Numbered from the stretch's first letter, positions 12,240 to 24,129 are shown. The stretch is 64,000 nt of DNA from Bactrocera neohumeralis (GCF_024586455.1 NC_065923.1:52173237-52237236); one strand, 5' to 3'. Notes: generated by a model from the letters alone, not told the origin. Made by a program: numbers and translations.

Positions 12240-13260
12240 AAGTTAGGTTAGCCACGTTTAGACCAGTTTTGGTTCTTTGCGTTATCAGAAGGAGTTCAGT
12301 TGCTAGGTGTAGTGAGGTGTAGTAATCCTTTAGGATGCTTTCGTTTGACATAAATTTTCACAGACTCTGTGGTCTAACTGTCGATACCTTCTTTAGTGTA
12401 TTATACCGTGCTCCTTGGTACCTTGCTCTACTTATTTCCTGGAGTCTTCTCGATCTGTCAGCTCTATTCTGCGGGCGTGTCGCCAACAGACAGTAACCAG
12501 TTAGTATTCCGATCATGTTTCTACAGTCTGTCCTATTGTGTGCCAATAGTAATATTGTGTACTTTTGATTTACCGTTTTGCACATGACTTTTGCAGTATT
12601 TCACCCAGGTAGCTCGTTCCATCGGGTTTTGATTTTCTTTACCATGCTTCTGTCCAGATCGTCGTATAAACAATGCAATGTTGATCACGTTTTCGGGTGT
12701 TAGCCGTACACCATACTTGGCAATCTCGTTCACTATTTCATTGCTCTCGATGCCTTTGTGGCCTGGCTCCCCGTAGAAGTGAAAAGTGGCATCATGTAGT
12801 TGGTGTTTGCTAAACCACTATTATCAATCAAGCTATGTCTGAACTTCCTATATGTAAATATTCCTGCAGCTAGTAATCGGCGTAGGTTTAGTACTAGTTC
12901 AAGTGCCGATGGAACCTCTCTTCTGCACCGTAGAGCAGAATTAGTCTTACAATGTCTGTGTAGTATCAGTGCATGAGAAAGGGAGAGAGCCCCCAGGTTG
13001 TGCCGAACATCTGCCTACACGCATATAAAGCATTGCTAACTTTTCTCACTCTTTCTTCCACGTTGTGCTTCCGCAGCAGGTACTTTGTGCGGTCCTTGAG
13101 ACCTAAGGTCTGACCATTCACCAGTGCTACTAACTCTGTCAAGCCAATACTTTCGGCCGTCAAGCCAACGTTATGTAATGAACACACTATTTGGTATACA
13201 TTTAAATGTATATTGAATAAGGTCTACCCAAAGCTTAAGCACATATCGACAGGTGTTGAG
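12240..13260 (-). pseudogene. LOA/I-like non-LTR retrotransposon relic (RT thumb and RNase H)
   Basis: Minus-strand reading gives a segment KHNVEERVRKVSNALYACRQ followed by MFGTTWGLSPFLMH (13100-12966). This is the conserved region after the reverse-transcriptase core of RNase H-bearing non-LTR elements. Next comes FYGEPGHKGIESNEIVNEIAKYG (about 12780-12715), the RNase H C-terminal motif with its GH...NE residues, then the tail domain to about 12360. The 3' end near 12240 again carries a cctaac-type motif. Stops and deletions separate the segments. It matches the same broad family as the + strand element at 47-51 kb but is clearly diverged from it. Confidence 0.75.
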
Positions 13261-13269
13261 TTGGACTGT

Positions 13270-14500
13270 GAGGATGAAGATTTCACAAAAATAATTCAAA
13301 ACGTTGCGTAGAAGAGTACACCAAATACCCGCGTGAATCTAAGTAGTACCAAATACCTAAAACATGTCTCAGAAAGTATCCTTAAAAAGCGCAAGATTCG
13401 ACGGAGATGACAGCGAATTAGGTTCTCTGCTCTCAAAACTGAGCTTAATAAATGTACAGCGAAACTAAGAACACAAATTAAACACTTTAATTAGTTTTTT
13501 TAATTAACTGATAAAACGACTATTCACTCTGGAAAGCTGCAAGCAATATGAATAAAAAAAAAAAAAGTAGCGCCATTAAAATTTAACGAAACTACAAGCA
13601 TGTACATGGGCCGAAAGGAATGAACAGAAAGCTGCCGTATTTGCAAATCATTTGGGAAACACACTTACGCCTAACAATGGATATGAGATAAACCGTGAAA
13701 GTATTTGGTTGGATCCACACATCAGCGTTTCTCATGTTACAATTCAAGAAATTAAAAATCTTATCGGGAACACAAAAAGCACCTGGGTACGATTTAATAA
13801 CTGGAGAAATATTTTGCAATTTACCAAAAATTGTATAAAAAAACTTGTAAACATTGTAAACAGTGCATTATGCCTAAGATACGTGCCATCGCTTTGGAAA
13901 ATAGCTGAAGTCATAATGATATCTAAGCAGGGTAAGCCAGTACACGATGTTATATCATATAGACCAATTTCGTTGATGCCAGATTTATCTAAAATCTTTG
14001 AGATTGTACTCATAAACCACCAACAAATTAAACGACACCAAATGAATTCACGTCGACTTTACCTAAATAATATTCCTATACGACATCATAACAGTGCTAA
14101 GTACCTAGGTATCACCTTAGATGCTAAGATGCGCTGAAAAGAGTATTTCCAAAAAAAAGGAGCGAGCTTGATAGGAAATTTGCTAAACTTTACCGCCTAG
14201 TTGGCAGGAAATCCACTCTATCAATTGAAAACAAACTGTTAGTATATAATCAAGTTCTAAAGCCAGTTTGAGCCTATGGAGCCCAACTATGGGGTTGCTC
14301 AAGTCAAAGCTGGTAAATGAAATCTCCATAATTGCAATGTCTCACAAACTGAGGCTTAGACAGCACGTTAATGAGGAAGCATCCAGACTCATCAAAACTA
14401 CTCGGCGAGAAATCGGGTTGAAACACAAGAAGCCTTGCGATCTAGTAAGACAACAGTAGCAGCAAATGTGTTTCTTAACATTTAGCTTTCTCTTAATTAT
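13270..14500 (+). pseudogene. Jockey-clade non-LTR retrotransposon relic (forward)
   Basis: The plus strand shows broken jockey ORF2. There is a linker segment (LKKRKIRRR, FSALKTELNKCTAKLRTQIK, about 13390-13480), then the reverse-transcriptase N-terminal part with APGYDLITGEI (about 13778-13811, frameshifted), then RYVPSLWKIAEVIMISKQGKP..SYRPISLMPDLSKIFE (13880-14005). The frame then jumps directly to NSAKYLGITLDAKM (14092-14137), so the catalytic core including YADD is deleted. The C-terminal ..LRQHVNEEASRL.. follows, to a stop at 14457-14459. No poly-A tail of its own is visible; the next jockey copy abuts it tail-to-tail. Confidence 0.8.
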
Positions 14501-14502
14501 TT

Positions 14503-15660
14503 TTTTTTTTTTATTGAAACGTAACAAAGATATGGTTTTACATTTCATTCGAATTGCAACTAGTTACAAAAGTATTAACAAGCAATATTTTTCATAATTT
14601 ATGAGGTAAAACAATAAAAGCTCTATTCAGAAGCTTTTTACAAAAACTAAACTTTGTATTAAAAACTAAATATTATAATATTTGTTATTTGCTTAGAAGG
14701 TAATGAAACGTTGTTCTTTTCAATCTGAGCCTGCTATTTCTAGTTTCACCTAGTTGTCGGGCTTCAGCGTTTACATGATTTTGCAACCTTGTGGCATGTT
14801 TCGATGCCGTTTCGCGAATGACTTCCCGAACCATTTTTACGTGAAGATCACGATGTAGATCTGAATTCCGTATGTACCATGGGGCATTTACAATTTTTCG
14901 CAGGACTTTATTTTGGAATCTTTGCACCATTTCGATGTATAACGGTGCAGCGCATCCCCATAGTTGAATTCCGTATGTCCAGATGGGCTTTAACGATTGA
15001 CTGTAGACTAAAATTTTATTTGATGTTGTTAGGGGTGATTTCTTGCCGATTAACCGATTTATTTTGTTGTATTTTAGTTTTAGTTCTGCAACTTTTCTTT
15101 GTACATGCTCCTTCAACTTTAACTTCCCATCCAGCGTCAAACCAAGATATTTCGCCAAGGTGGAGTACGGAATTACTTTATTCCCAATATATAATATAAG
15201 AGGATATACGTAGCAGTTTTGTTAGTGAAGTTTATATGTATACTCGTTGAGAGTAATGTTCCATTTTTGTGTCCATTCCACGATTAGGTTGATTGAAGAC
15301 TGCATTCTGTTCGACGACTCTATTTCATTTCTACCAGTAGTAATGATGCAGGTATCATCTGAAAATGTGGCGATTGTGCTGTTTGGCGGCATAGGCATAT
15401 CGCTTGTAAACAAAACGTATAAGAGTCCCAGGACACTTCCTTAGGGTATACCTGTTTTTATTGGCTGTAAAATAGTATATGATTGTCCCTGCTTGATTCT
15501 GAAGTAGTGGTTGCTCAGGTAAGAGGCAAGTAGCTCATTTAGTTGCTGTGGAAAGAGAAGTCTTAATTTATGTAGTAAGCCATGGGGCCATACTTTATCG
15601 AACGCCTGGGATACGTCAAGAAAAACAGCTGTGCAAATTTGCTTTTATAGCATCGCATCC
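14503..15660 (-). pseudogene. Jockey-clade non-LTR retrotransposon, 5'-truncated (reverse)
   Basis: Minus-strand reading starts at about 15650 with ICTAVFLDVSQAFDKVW (reverse-transcriptase motif A with its catalytic Asp). Next come KTGIP, a stop, then GSVLG, and IATFSDDTCIITTGRNEI (15375-15322; motif C with SDD in place of the usual ADD). From 15158 to 14685 a 157-residue open stretch begins MAKYLGLTLDGKLKLKEHV and ends TFHYLLSK. A T-run at 14504-14517 on the plus strand is its poly-A tail. Everything before motif A is missing, as expected of a 5'-truncated insertion. It lies tail-to-tail with the forward jockey relic. Confidence 0.85.
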
Positions 15661-18116
15661 TCAATTAACTAAACTAGAATTGTTGTTACTATTTTATTTT
15701 TATATACTAGGTACAATTTTAAAATAAAAACACAAAAGCAAATAAACAAAATAAAATATAAAGCACAAAAGCAAAGGATTATTTTTTTTTAATTATTTTG
15801 GTCTCTTCAGTGCAGTGTTCTCGTGATTGCAAAACATTTTTTTCGAGTACATATGTATATATGTGCAACAGTTTGGCGTTTCCTGTCGCGAAGACTAAGT
15901 ACTTCTTGAACAGTTTTTGTAATTTTTGGACTAAAAACTTTTCTTACGGGCGCAGAGCTTTTGCGGCTAAAATTTTTGAATGCTGCGAATCTTCAATTGT
16001 TGAAACCAAACCATTTGTTCAGAGCCTAGAGCTTGGTACAGTTTACATCAATTCTGCAAAGAACTGCTTTGTCATTATGATCCTACTTGAGATTTTAATA
16101 TCCACAGGAAACAGAATAATTAATACAAAACTTTCTAAGACGCTGTCGATTATGTATCTTGTACGGATTGAACCGTCCATCGGCCTAACAGGAACATTGG
16201 TACGTTTAAGACGTCTGAAACACTTAGGCTAAATTAGGTTAAATTAGATGAGTTTTGGCAGTTTTAACCCGCCTCTTTACGATGCCTTAACATTTTGAAA
16301 TAGTAATCGAAACACTTATACCGACAAAGCGCTTTGAATTTGTCACAATTTTTTTAAATTTTTAATACGTTGTGTAGTGCTGAAAAATTGTTGGTTGTAA
16401 AAACTGTAAAAAAATGGAAATATAGGGAGTTGCAGCTGTGGATTCACTAAAACTGTAACATTTGTTACGGCTGTCGCCTTTAATTCACCTTTTTCGCAAA
16501 CGTTGGCGTGAGTGTAATGTGAAAAAATGCGACGCCATGGCGTATGAGTAATCATAATATTTAAACATTAAAATGAAAGCGTCTGCAAAAACTCATTTTC
16601 ATTCCTTTGATTGCAGTTAATTATAGCAAATTGTTGCTTTTAGACCGTTACGCGCACACATGCAAACGCAACACACTTTCGCGTTACGCCATAACAGCGC
16701 CGACCACCGTCAAGCACGCCTTACCCAACCCTTTTTTGCGGCCCTTGCAGATCATACGTTGCGTCGGAGCATAAGTTTGTGTGTGTCTGTGGGGGTGAAG
16801 TGTGGCACTAATTGTTAATTTTCGTGGCACTCACTTGATTACCTAGCAAATAGTTGCTGTGTGGGCATATGAAGTATGCCAAAAGCGGCGGGGCTGATGT
16901 CTCGGTGTGAGTGTGTGGCGTAACGGGTCACACAGTGTGAAACATATACTCACACGTACACACAACTAATGAAACGATTGCGGGCGCATTAATTAAAAGC
17001 TGCCTCATATCCTCATTTCGTTGAAACGGCGTGGCCACATTCATTTGCCGTTTCGGGAAGGCCGATTTGTGAGCGGAACGAAGGGCGATATGCGCGTAGC
17101 TTGTGCAATGAAGTTAATCGCAGTTATTCGACCATTTCAAATTAGCATTGAACGTCGCACGCTAACGAAACCCAATTATATGCCCGTCCACCAAAACAAA
17201 GGCAATGGAACCAGGAGAAAAAATCAAAAACTATTTTGGTATGAGTTCGGTTCAGCCAAATGAACTTCGTTCGAGGCGCAGCTTTTAATACATGGAAAAC
17301 GGAAGGCGGTACTCCTGCCAACCCACATTGTTGCACTGCCGCCATATTTAAATACTCAGTCTAATTGGTAGCAAATAGCAAAATATTGAGTGGTTGAACA
17401 AAAAGCCGGGCGTAAAATGGGTTAAACGAAATTGCAGATTGATGAAGCTTGCATACAAATGGCTAATGCGTGCATTGTACTCAAATGTAGATTAGTGAGC
17501 CACGGGCAGCAGATGTGAGCGTGGACGCATTCACACGCACGCATTTGTGAGGGCGGCACGTTTTGTGTGACGTAACAGTAGATGACTCAATGTTGACTGC
17601 GCTGGTTTTGTTAGGCTTCTCTATGGCAAAGATGTTTAAGGTTACCTTCTAATTGTGTACCTAAATATGTGTTCTAGTAAGGAAGAAAAGTTGGAAGCTC
17701 CGCTTCACTGCGAACTAAATCCACTTTAAGCGAAAATTCTCACCTATTCCAGTTATCTTGGAGTGGGAATCATTTCACGTTTAAACTTTCTTACAATCGA
17801 GGCTTCCGCAAGGCTACATCTAAAGCTTTAAGATATCAATTAAATAAATCCAATAGCCTCGTAGTATAAGAAATTATTAGTTTGGATGTTAGTAAGTAAC
17901 GGGTGAGATTTTCGAGTTTTTGTCTCATTATCATTGGTTTGTGGTTTTTTGAAATCAAACATTGTGAAGGCATCAATAACTTGGTTACTTTGTATCAAAA
18001 CTTTGTGATCAACAAATTTCATAGAGATACTCGAGGTTCCAATTATTTTTTGATGAGCTGAATAATTCTCAAATTTTATTTCATGACAAATGAGCCGAGG
18101 AAAATGTTTTTCTTAA
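15661..18116. other. Intergenic spacer, no gene recognised
   Basis: About 2.4 kb with AT-rich parts (15700-15800) and a more GC-balanced part (16660-17360) lacking any motif I recognise. A 144-codon frame at 15798-16232 ends in a ttaggttaaattag-type tract near 16230 but shows no domain. I cannot exclude exons or regulatory DNA of a distant gene here. Confidence 0.45.
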
Positions 18117-18586
18117 GCCTAAGGCTGAACCCACACCGGATTAGTCAAAAATGTCTTTGACTAATAAGACACAAAAACGTCTTGTGCTCTAACCCACCCC
18201 AAGCGAAGCGCAATGAGGCATTTTGTCTCTTTTTGTCTGGCGTGGTGTGCATTGAAATAAAGTGGAAAAATAAGTGGAAAAATAAGGAAACGAATATTTT
18301 CAATAATTGAGTTTTGTGAACGAAATAAAAGAGAATGGTGGGTGCATCCGTACAACCAGAAGTGCGATTCCTAAAATATAATTACACATTTGATTTCTGA
18401 ACTGAGAATGCATTCGAGAAAATTTTAAAATTTCATAAGGATGCAGGTGTCAACATCGGCGAATAAAGAAAAATTTTGTCGCATTATTTTTGGCTGTATG
18501 AAAATACATAAGCAGTTCGACAACAGCTCTTCGTCGTATGAAACAAGAAATACTGTTTTTACTAACCCGGTGTGGGTTCAGCGTAG
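18117..18586. mobile_element. Small element with ~35-bp terminal inverted repeats (MITE-like)
   Basis: The left end gcctaaggctgaacccacac (18117-18136, continuing to 18151) is inverted at 18556-18586 (tttttactaacccggtgtgg...). The match is about 30 bp with a few differences and a one-base indel. The interior has no open frame of interest. A second, partial copy of the right-hand region (gtcgcatt, ttggctgtatg, gaaacaagaaatactgtttt) follows at 18610-18706, so the right end is duplicated. The superfamily is not determined; no clear target duplication was seen. Confidence 0.6.
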
Positions 18587-18706
18587 CTCAGATGGAAGAA
18601 AGACGGTTTTGTCGCATTTTGTGTGGTTGGCTGTATGCGATTTAACCAAACAACGTCTTACTGAAACAAGAAATACTGTTTTTGACCGTTGCTAAGATGG
18701 ACGGGT

Positions 18707-19187
18707 TTGCCGTGCTTATGACCGCTACGATGTAAAAATTGTGCTTGGCGATGTTAACGCCAGACAACTGACAAGGTGCATACATCAGCCTTTTTGCAAG
18801 ATATAGTATGATGAATCGGATGAAAGTTTGCAAGACAATAGGAATCTAAGTGTGCTCTGCCCAATTCACCAAAAAGGGGGACCCCACAATCAGTACCAAT
18901 TACCGTGGGATAAGCCTCCTTAATATAGCGTATAAGGTCTTATCGAGTCTACTATGCGCAAGATCATACAAAAGACCCGTGAAAAGAAGATCGGCACACA
19001 TTGAAATTGATATCATTAGCCTCAAGTCAGCTTTCTGGAAACAAAGCGAATAGTGTGGGTCTGGTTGAGAACAAGGATAAGACAAAATATCTCGTGATTT
19101 CAAACAAACAGTCTACGCATTTTTGACTTGGTTCACAAGTCACTGTTGACAGTCATAATTTTGAAGTCGTAGACAATTTCGTCTATC
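18707..19187 (+). pseudogene. RTE-clade retrotransposon fragment
   Basis: It begins inside the endonuclease, reading VKIVLGDVNAR (18735-18768; GDxN metal-binding motif). It then jumps to the start of the reverse transcriptase (KKGDPTISTNYRGISLLNIAYKVLS, 18873-18945). A second jump lands near the end of the palm domain with KTKYL and HNFEVVDNFVY (19075-19185). The same sequences occur intact in the copy at 53811-56931. Two internal deletions and truncations at both ends leave it inert. Confidence 0.8.
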
Positions 19188-20060
19188 ATCTATGTGTTAA
19201 CCCAGGGTACCAGCTAACTCCATTAAAAAATTTTATTAAAATCACTCAAGCCGTTTAGTCGTGAAGACTTAAGAAACATGCACACTTACAAACTTTAGAT
19301 TTTATAACAGTAGTGTGATTGATTTATCGCAGTTTTTGAGCTACAATTCTTAAAGATTTGCACGAAGAATTTTTTTCAATTACAACTAAAATAAATAAAT
19401 AAAAAATTTTCACTGAAACTTTAATTTCTTTGCAAAAATTTTTGCCAAAAATCCAATTTTCAGTTTTGTGTTTTTTCCCTCGTCAAAGTTCTAAGTTAAG
19501 GTATTAACTAAAGCACGAATTTTTTCACTTTGGATGATCCTGTAAGGAGTTATTCTTCCAACGCGGGCGCATCGTTTCTTCAGAGGGGTCACCGAAAATG
19601 CCATCGCAATGGTCGAGTTTAAAATATTTGTTTCCAAAAATTTCAGAATTTCTTTGTTATTAGTGTATATTTGTAATATTAAAATGTCTAATAAAATATT
19701 TCACTTTTATATGAGAAAATAATTGTTGAGGCTGTTTTTTTTCCGAGAAAACCCATCTAACACCTTAAGGGATCGTCTCAGTGTGACTCTCTGAAAAATC
19801 ACTGATTTTCTTAAGTAATCGGTCCGGTTTTTTTTATAAATAAATACATTCATGACGAATACAAACTGATTTTTTTATGTTTATTTTTTGGTCTGGCCAA
19901 TATTTTGTTTTTAAATGTTATTTAAATATATTTAGAGTGTAGCAAACGACTTGCGCTTCCAGGTAGTTTCCGAGAATTTTATTGTCTATAGAATTCAGAA
20001 AAAAAATTGAAGGATATCGTATCGAAAAGGACGAAAAAAGGATATTATAGTATTACACCT
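19188..20060. other. AT-rich stretch, no gene recognised
   Basis: A phrase 'ttttattaaaatcactcaagccgtttagtcgtgaagac' (19225-19265) resembles the 'accactaaacggttagagcg' stretch at 31860-31880 next to the Helitron-type helicase, so it may be Helitron-related tail DNA. The rest is AT-rich, with no protein signal. Confidence 0.35.
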
Positions 20061-20119
20061 TTGTCGAGACCAATGGTGCTTGGTAAACATACTCACATGC
20101 ATAAATATGTTCATTCGGG

Positions 20120-20930
20120 TCTATAGCGAGCTCTTTGCGCTCGACTTGTTCTTGCGAAAGAAGAGAAAAAGAGTGTTACCCGAAGAATTGAAAAAAAAAT
20201 CCGTCTCGTCCGTTGCTATCTACTCTTTTCGGCTTTCACGATAATCTCGTTTCGATTTGTAGCTATGTTCCGAAAAAGAACAAGGAAGTCAATTTGATTT
20301 CAACCCCACACTACACAGAGGATTGTGAAGGTGAAGCCAAAAAACCTGAAGCAATTTTATTTTATAATTTAACAAAGGCCGGCATTGACTGCATGGATCA
20401 GATGGTTACCCATTACACTACAAAGCGGCCAACGAAACGATGGACATTTGCCTTTTTGCAGCTTGTTGAATGTGATGGGATTGGCTGCGTTCGTAGTTTG
20501 CAAAGAAATCGACCATCTACTAGATGAAGTGCACGATGCACTTTTCTTTACAATTTATCGGGAACATTGGCAACGCCCAATATCGAAAATCGTATGAACA
20601 ATCCCAATGTCATCAAACATCAATCTTGTGGTTTGGCTTTTGGGTCCTTTTTCGGTCGTTCACCCAACATCCCATCACGATTAGTAGCTTCAACATCAAA
20701 AGGTGCTGACACACTCAAAGGAAGGAAAGATTGCAGACTTTGATTGCAAGAAAGCGATAAATTGCGTCGTAAAACTCGATTTTTCTGTTCTAAATGTTCA
20801 AATCCAGTTTGTCAACAGCATTCGAAAATTGATTACATATGTGTTTTTTTTTTTTTGCATTCCTCAGGACCCATCATCATAAAATCAATTGAAAAATCGC
20901 TCAAAAATGATTCATATGATCCTAAATAAA
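20120..20930 (+). pseudogene. piggyBac-like transposase, C-terminal half, frameshifted
   Basis: Reading starts SELFALDLFLRKKRKRVLPEE (20128 on) and, after a frameshift, continues LLSTLFGFHDNLVSICSYVP (20215 on). KKPEAILFYNLTKAGIDCMDQM (about 20338-20403) follows; this holds the piggyBac GxDxxDQM motif with the third catalytic Asp, and the usual RRW motif appears as KRW. After a further frameshift come AAFVVCKEID (about 20480-20510) and a cysteine-rich C-terminus, RKTRFFCSKCSNPVCQQHSK (20767-20827), corresponding to the C-terminal zinc-binding domain of piggyBac transposases. The first two catalytic Asp regions are absent here. It is inactive. Confidence 0.8.
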
Positions 20931-21105
20931 TGAAAAAATGAACGAAAAGGAACGCGTTGTATTTCATTTTAAAAGCCGCATACGAGTTTCATTTTTCTTT
21001 TTAAGGTAGTTCAGAGTATGCCCAAAACAAATCGAGAGGTAAGAAATTTCAAAAATGTATCTATATTGTACATATATGTATGAGCGTAAATACAACACGT
21101 ATTTC

Positions 21106-21633
21106 CATACAAATGTATGTAAACACATTGCACGATAAACTAAATTTGGCATGAAAACGTTGGATCTTCTTGGAGCTATTCAAGAGCCCATAGAGCGAAG
21201 CGATGTCGCTTGGGAAAGTCGAGCGGCTTCAGTTCTTGCACAAGCTGTATTTTGTACGCTTTCAATTTAAGATCTCGACTTAAAATGCGACAAGTCGTTC
21301 CATACGTCAGTCCGAGTTGCTTCGAACGACGATTCAGCGTACGCTCTATGTTACGGCTGCTATATTTTCTTCACTGCGTACTGGACGTGGTCTATTCGGT
21401 CAAATATTATCCAATAATGAATGCTGGGTCTCAAGATGGGTGATGGTGTTGCGAATAGTACGCTGATTATGTTGACCATAAGTTAAGCGAAGCGCACAAA
21501 ACACATTCTTTACAGAAGGTGAATTTTCCTAATGAACTTCAACGATTTGTAAATATTGTTCAGTCTTTCCATGATGAAATGCCAAACAAAACTGAACAAA
21601 AATAACATACAAATGTATGTAAACACATTGCAC
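21106..21633. repeat. 28-bp direct repeat flanking an IS630-like fragment
   Basis: An identical 28-bp sequence starting catacaaatgtatgtaaaca lies at 21106-21133 and 21606-21633, exactly 500 bp apart. The 472 bp between them are the IS630-like fragment. IS630/Tc1 elements duplicate only TA, so this is not an ordinary target duplication. Confidence 0.8.
21134..21605 (-). mobile_element. IS630/Tc1-like transposon copy 2, 5' part only
   Basis: On the minus strand it matches the 5' half of the copy at 24130-25275 almost base for base: the 'ttcatcatggaaagactgaac' start region (about 21580), 'gagcgtacgctgaatcgtcg' (about 21340), and 'aagtcgagatcttaaattga' (about 21265). The last part reads ERHRFALWALE, a stop, then LQEDPTFSCQI. 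It stops just before the first catalytic Asp, so no catalytic core remains. It differs from the 24-kb copy by an extra 'caacaccatcacccatctt' segment near 21440. Confidence 0.85.
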
Positions 21634-21850
21634 CATTGGTCTCGACTAAGTGTATCAGACCGTTGGTCTCGACCAGGGTTATGAAAGATATAAGCCAAAG
21701 GACTGAAGAGTATTCGAGTAAAAATTAATATTTTTCATTGTTATTCAGATTATTACATTGTGAGTTTACGATTACTGTACTGTACTGATTACAAAAGATA
21801 TGTATAAAATTGTGATTCTCTCATGGAAGCCATACGAAGCGTCATTATAT

Positions 21851-22145
21851 CGGGTGATTTTTTTAAAATATGATTTGCAAAATCTCATTTCTTTATTTGA
21901 AACGTTAGAGTTCATGACATTTACTTTTTGAAGATAATTTCATTTAAATCATTATATAAGTATATATGAGAAACTTGCTGCCCCACAAAAAATTTTTTCG
22001 CTGTTAACTTATCCATTTCAAAGCCAAAATTTGAAACTGTGTGGCATTGCCATCTTTATTTAACATTTGTGAAATTATCTTCAAAAAGTAAATCAAACCA
22101 ATTAACGTACCGATGAGATTTTGCAAATTTTTAAAAAATCACCCG
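21851..22145. mobile_element. Foldback/MITE with arms resembling an IS630-like 3' end
   Basis: The left arm starts cgggtgatttttttaaaata (21851) and includes 'gcaaaatctcat' and 'ttttgaagataatttc'. The right arm ends with the inverse: aattatcttcaaaaag, atgagattttgc, tttaaaaaatcacccg at 22145. The inversion spans about 90-100 bp per arm with mismatches. Both arms look like the same (3') end of a CGGGTGATTTTTT-type IS630 element. Flanks are attatat / atataag, consistent with insertion at TA. A roughly 90-bp sequence (ataagtatatatgagaaa...) is present both in the loop (21956 on) and directly downstream (22149 on). Confidence 0.7.
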
Positions 22146-22240
22146 ATATAAGTATATATGAGAAATGCTGTTTTTTCCGCTGTTAACATCCTCAAAGCCA
22201 TTTGAACTAATTTTGCTTTATTTAACTGCATTTCGTAGAG

Positions 22241-24129
22241 TTTTTCAGATATCGAAAAACATTTTAAATTTTATCACCAATTTCTTAGGAAGGAAGTCAT
22301 GAAGATATAAATAAAAATTAAATAAAACATTAAATTCCAGCAGATAGCTGCCAGCTCCGCTCAATGATTGCCTCTGTGGGTGGCCTAAACTTTCACCCCC
22401 TCCCGCCAGATACATTTGTGGGCACACTGAGTTTTATGGCTTTATGAACATATCGACCGCACAGAAGTTGCCAGCTGCTCCCGCTGCCAGCCCTTCTGCC
22501 CCATTTCGCTTGCGGCAAAATGTAATCACCACAGCGCAGAATAAAGACATTAAATATTTTTAGAACATTTAAACATTTAAGCAAGACAAGGGACAAAAAC
22601 CATGTGTTGTCAAAAAGTAAAAAATGAACAACAACAAAGAACTCAAATGAAGTGAAAAAAGTGCAAAGCCAAACACATCACAATACCTTTGGCTAGTCAC
22701 CGCAGCCACAAAAGCAACAACAACCACAAAAAAAGAAAGACAAAATTACGCTTCTCTCATAAAAATGCCATAAAATGGCAAAAGTACAACACACACAAAG
22801 CTGAGATGAGCCGGATGGCGATGGTGCAGGGCGTATGAGTAACGGCAGGCAGTGATTGAAGTGCGGGCTGTCTTTAAAGTCAAGGGAAAAGTAACAGCAG
22901 CAAAAACGGTGAGAAAAGTACACAGATATGGCACAACAGGAAGCTCTACAGACCGCCTAGTTGACGTTGTGAGGGATAAAAATGAAGCGAGCCCGTAGAA
23001 AGAGGAGGCGAGGGAGAAAAACACAAAAAATTTTTAACATCTGGGACACTGCCAGTCATATGCACACCCACACAAAGTGCACCAACGGTACTCACGTATA
23101 TTAAATTGTCCCATATCTGAACATTTTGCTGCCAAGTTGATGTGGTGTCCTCAAACAAATAGCAAAAGAGGCGAAAAAGTATGAAAATATGTCAGCGTCA
23201 TGTAATGTCTATAGCCACAGCGAAAATGTGTGTGTGTGTGTGCGAGCACACAAGAGAGGCGGAAAGTGAAAGTCCAGTATTTGAAGTCTTTGGTATTCAG
23301 CGCAAATGGATCACCTGTACACTTGGGCACCTGTCTGTTCACAAATTCACAAAAGTATACATATGTACATATGTACATGTACGAGTATATAATGTGTATG
23401 ATCATTATGAGAGCATTTGCAGGCTGAGTGCATGTGTGCTCCGCAAATTTGTTGGCGTTGAGCCAATGTCAACGAATGACCAGACAATGACACAAATCAT
23501 AAACAAAACAAACTGTGCCACACACACATAGATAAACTAATATTTTCTAGTGCATGTGGGCATCAACGCACTGTGGGATTTTGGACAATGTTTTAAATTA
23601 TGTACTTTGTTTCAAGAGTTAGGTTTTACTTTGGCACACAAAATTTAAATTAAATATTTCATCATTTATTGTAAGTTCGAAAAGCTCAGATCACAAGAAG
23701 CAAATACTCGTGAGCGAAGTGGCGTATGTTTTACTGATTTTTTTTAACAGTTAGAAAAAGAGTGAGAGAACTTCAAGGACAACAATGTATTTTTTAAACT
23801 GAAGCGTCCTTGACCTTGTGTGCCTGCTAAGAGGAAATATATATGAGACCACTCGACAAGGGTATATCATCTCTCGCTACTACATATAGTAGTAGTTTTT
23901 TTCTGGCTGATCTAGAAACGATAAGTCGGGGTATTAAGTGAAAATAATAACGAAGTATGGTGGACAGTGCGATACCAACACAACTAACAGGAACTCAGCT
24001 GTGGTGGACGGATAAAATAAAAAATCTTGAAGTTTTCTTAATTAAGAAGGTATGCTGAAGGCCGAAATATGTGGAGCATCATTGCTAATGCTTTGCCCCG
24101 ATATGATTCGTCAATTTCTGATTGTATGT
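22241..24129. other. Intergenic spacer with a GT microsatellite
   Basis: No gene recognised over 1.9 kb. A tgtgtgtgtgtgtg run lies at about 23226-23242 and catatgtacatatgtacatg at about 23359-23378. Open frames on both strands around 22700-23530 overlap one another and show no motif. Confidence 0.45.

Larger units (their letters stand above)
20064..21645 (+). mobile_element. piggyBac-like element remnant with inverted end segments
   Basis: A perfect 16-bp inverted pair, tcgagaccaatggtgc at 20064-20079 and its complement at 21630-21645, brackets the piggyBac coding remnant and a later IS630-like fragment. The similarity continues imperfectly for about 25 bp inward on both sides. These could be the element's subterminal repeats. 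I did not find clear TTAA target sites at the outer edges, so the boundaries are approximate. Confidence 0.45.

Noticed and set aside
23181..23531. 116-codon plus-strand frame over the GT microsatellite
   Set aside because: The CVCVCEH stretch is translated microsatellite; no homology and frames are open on both strands.
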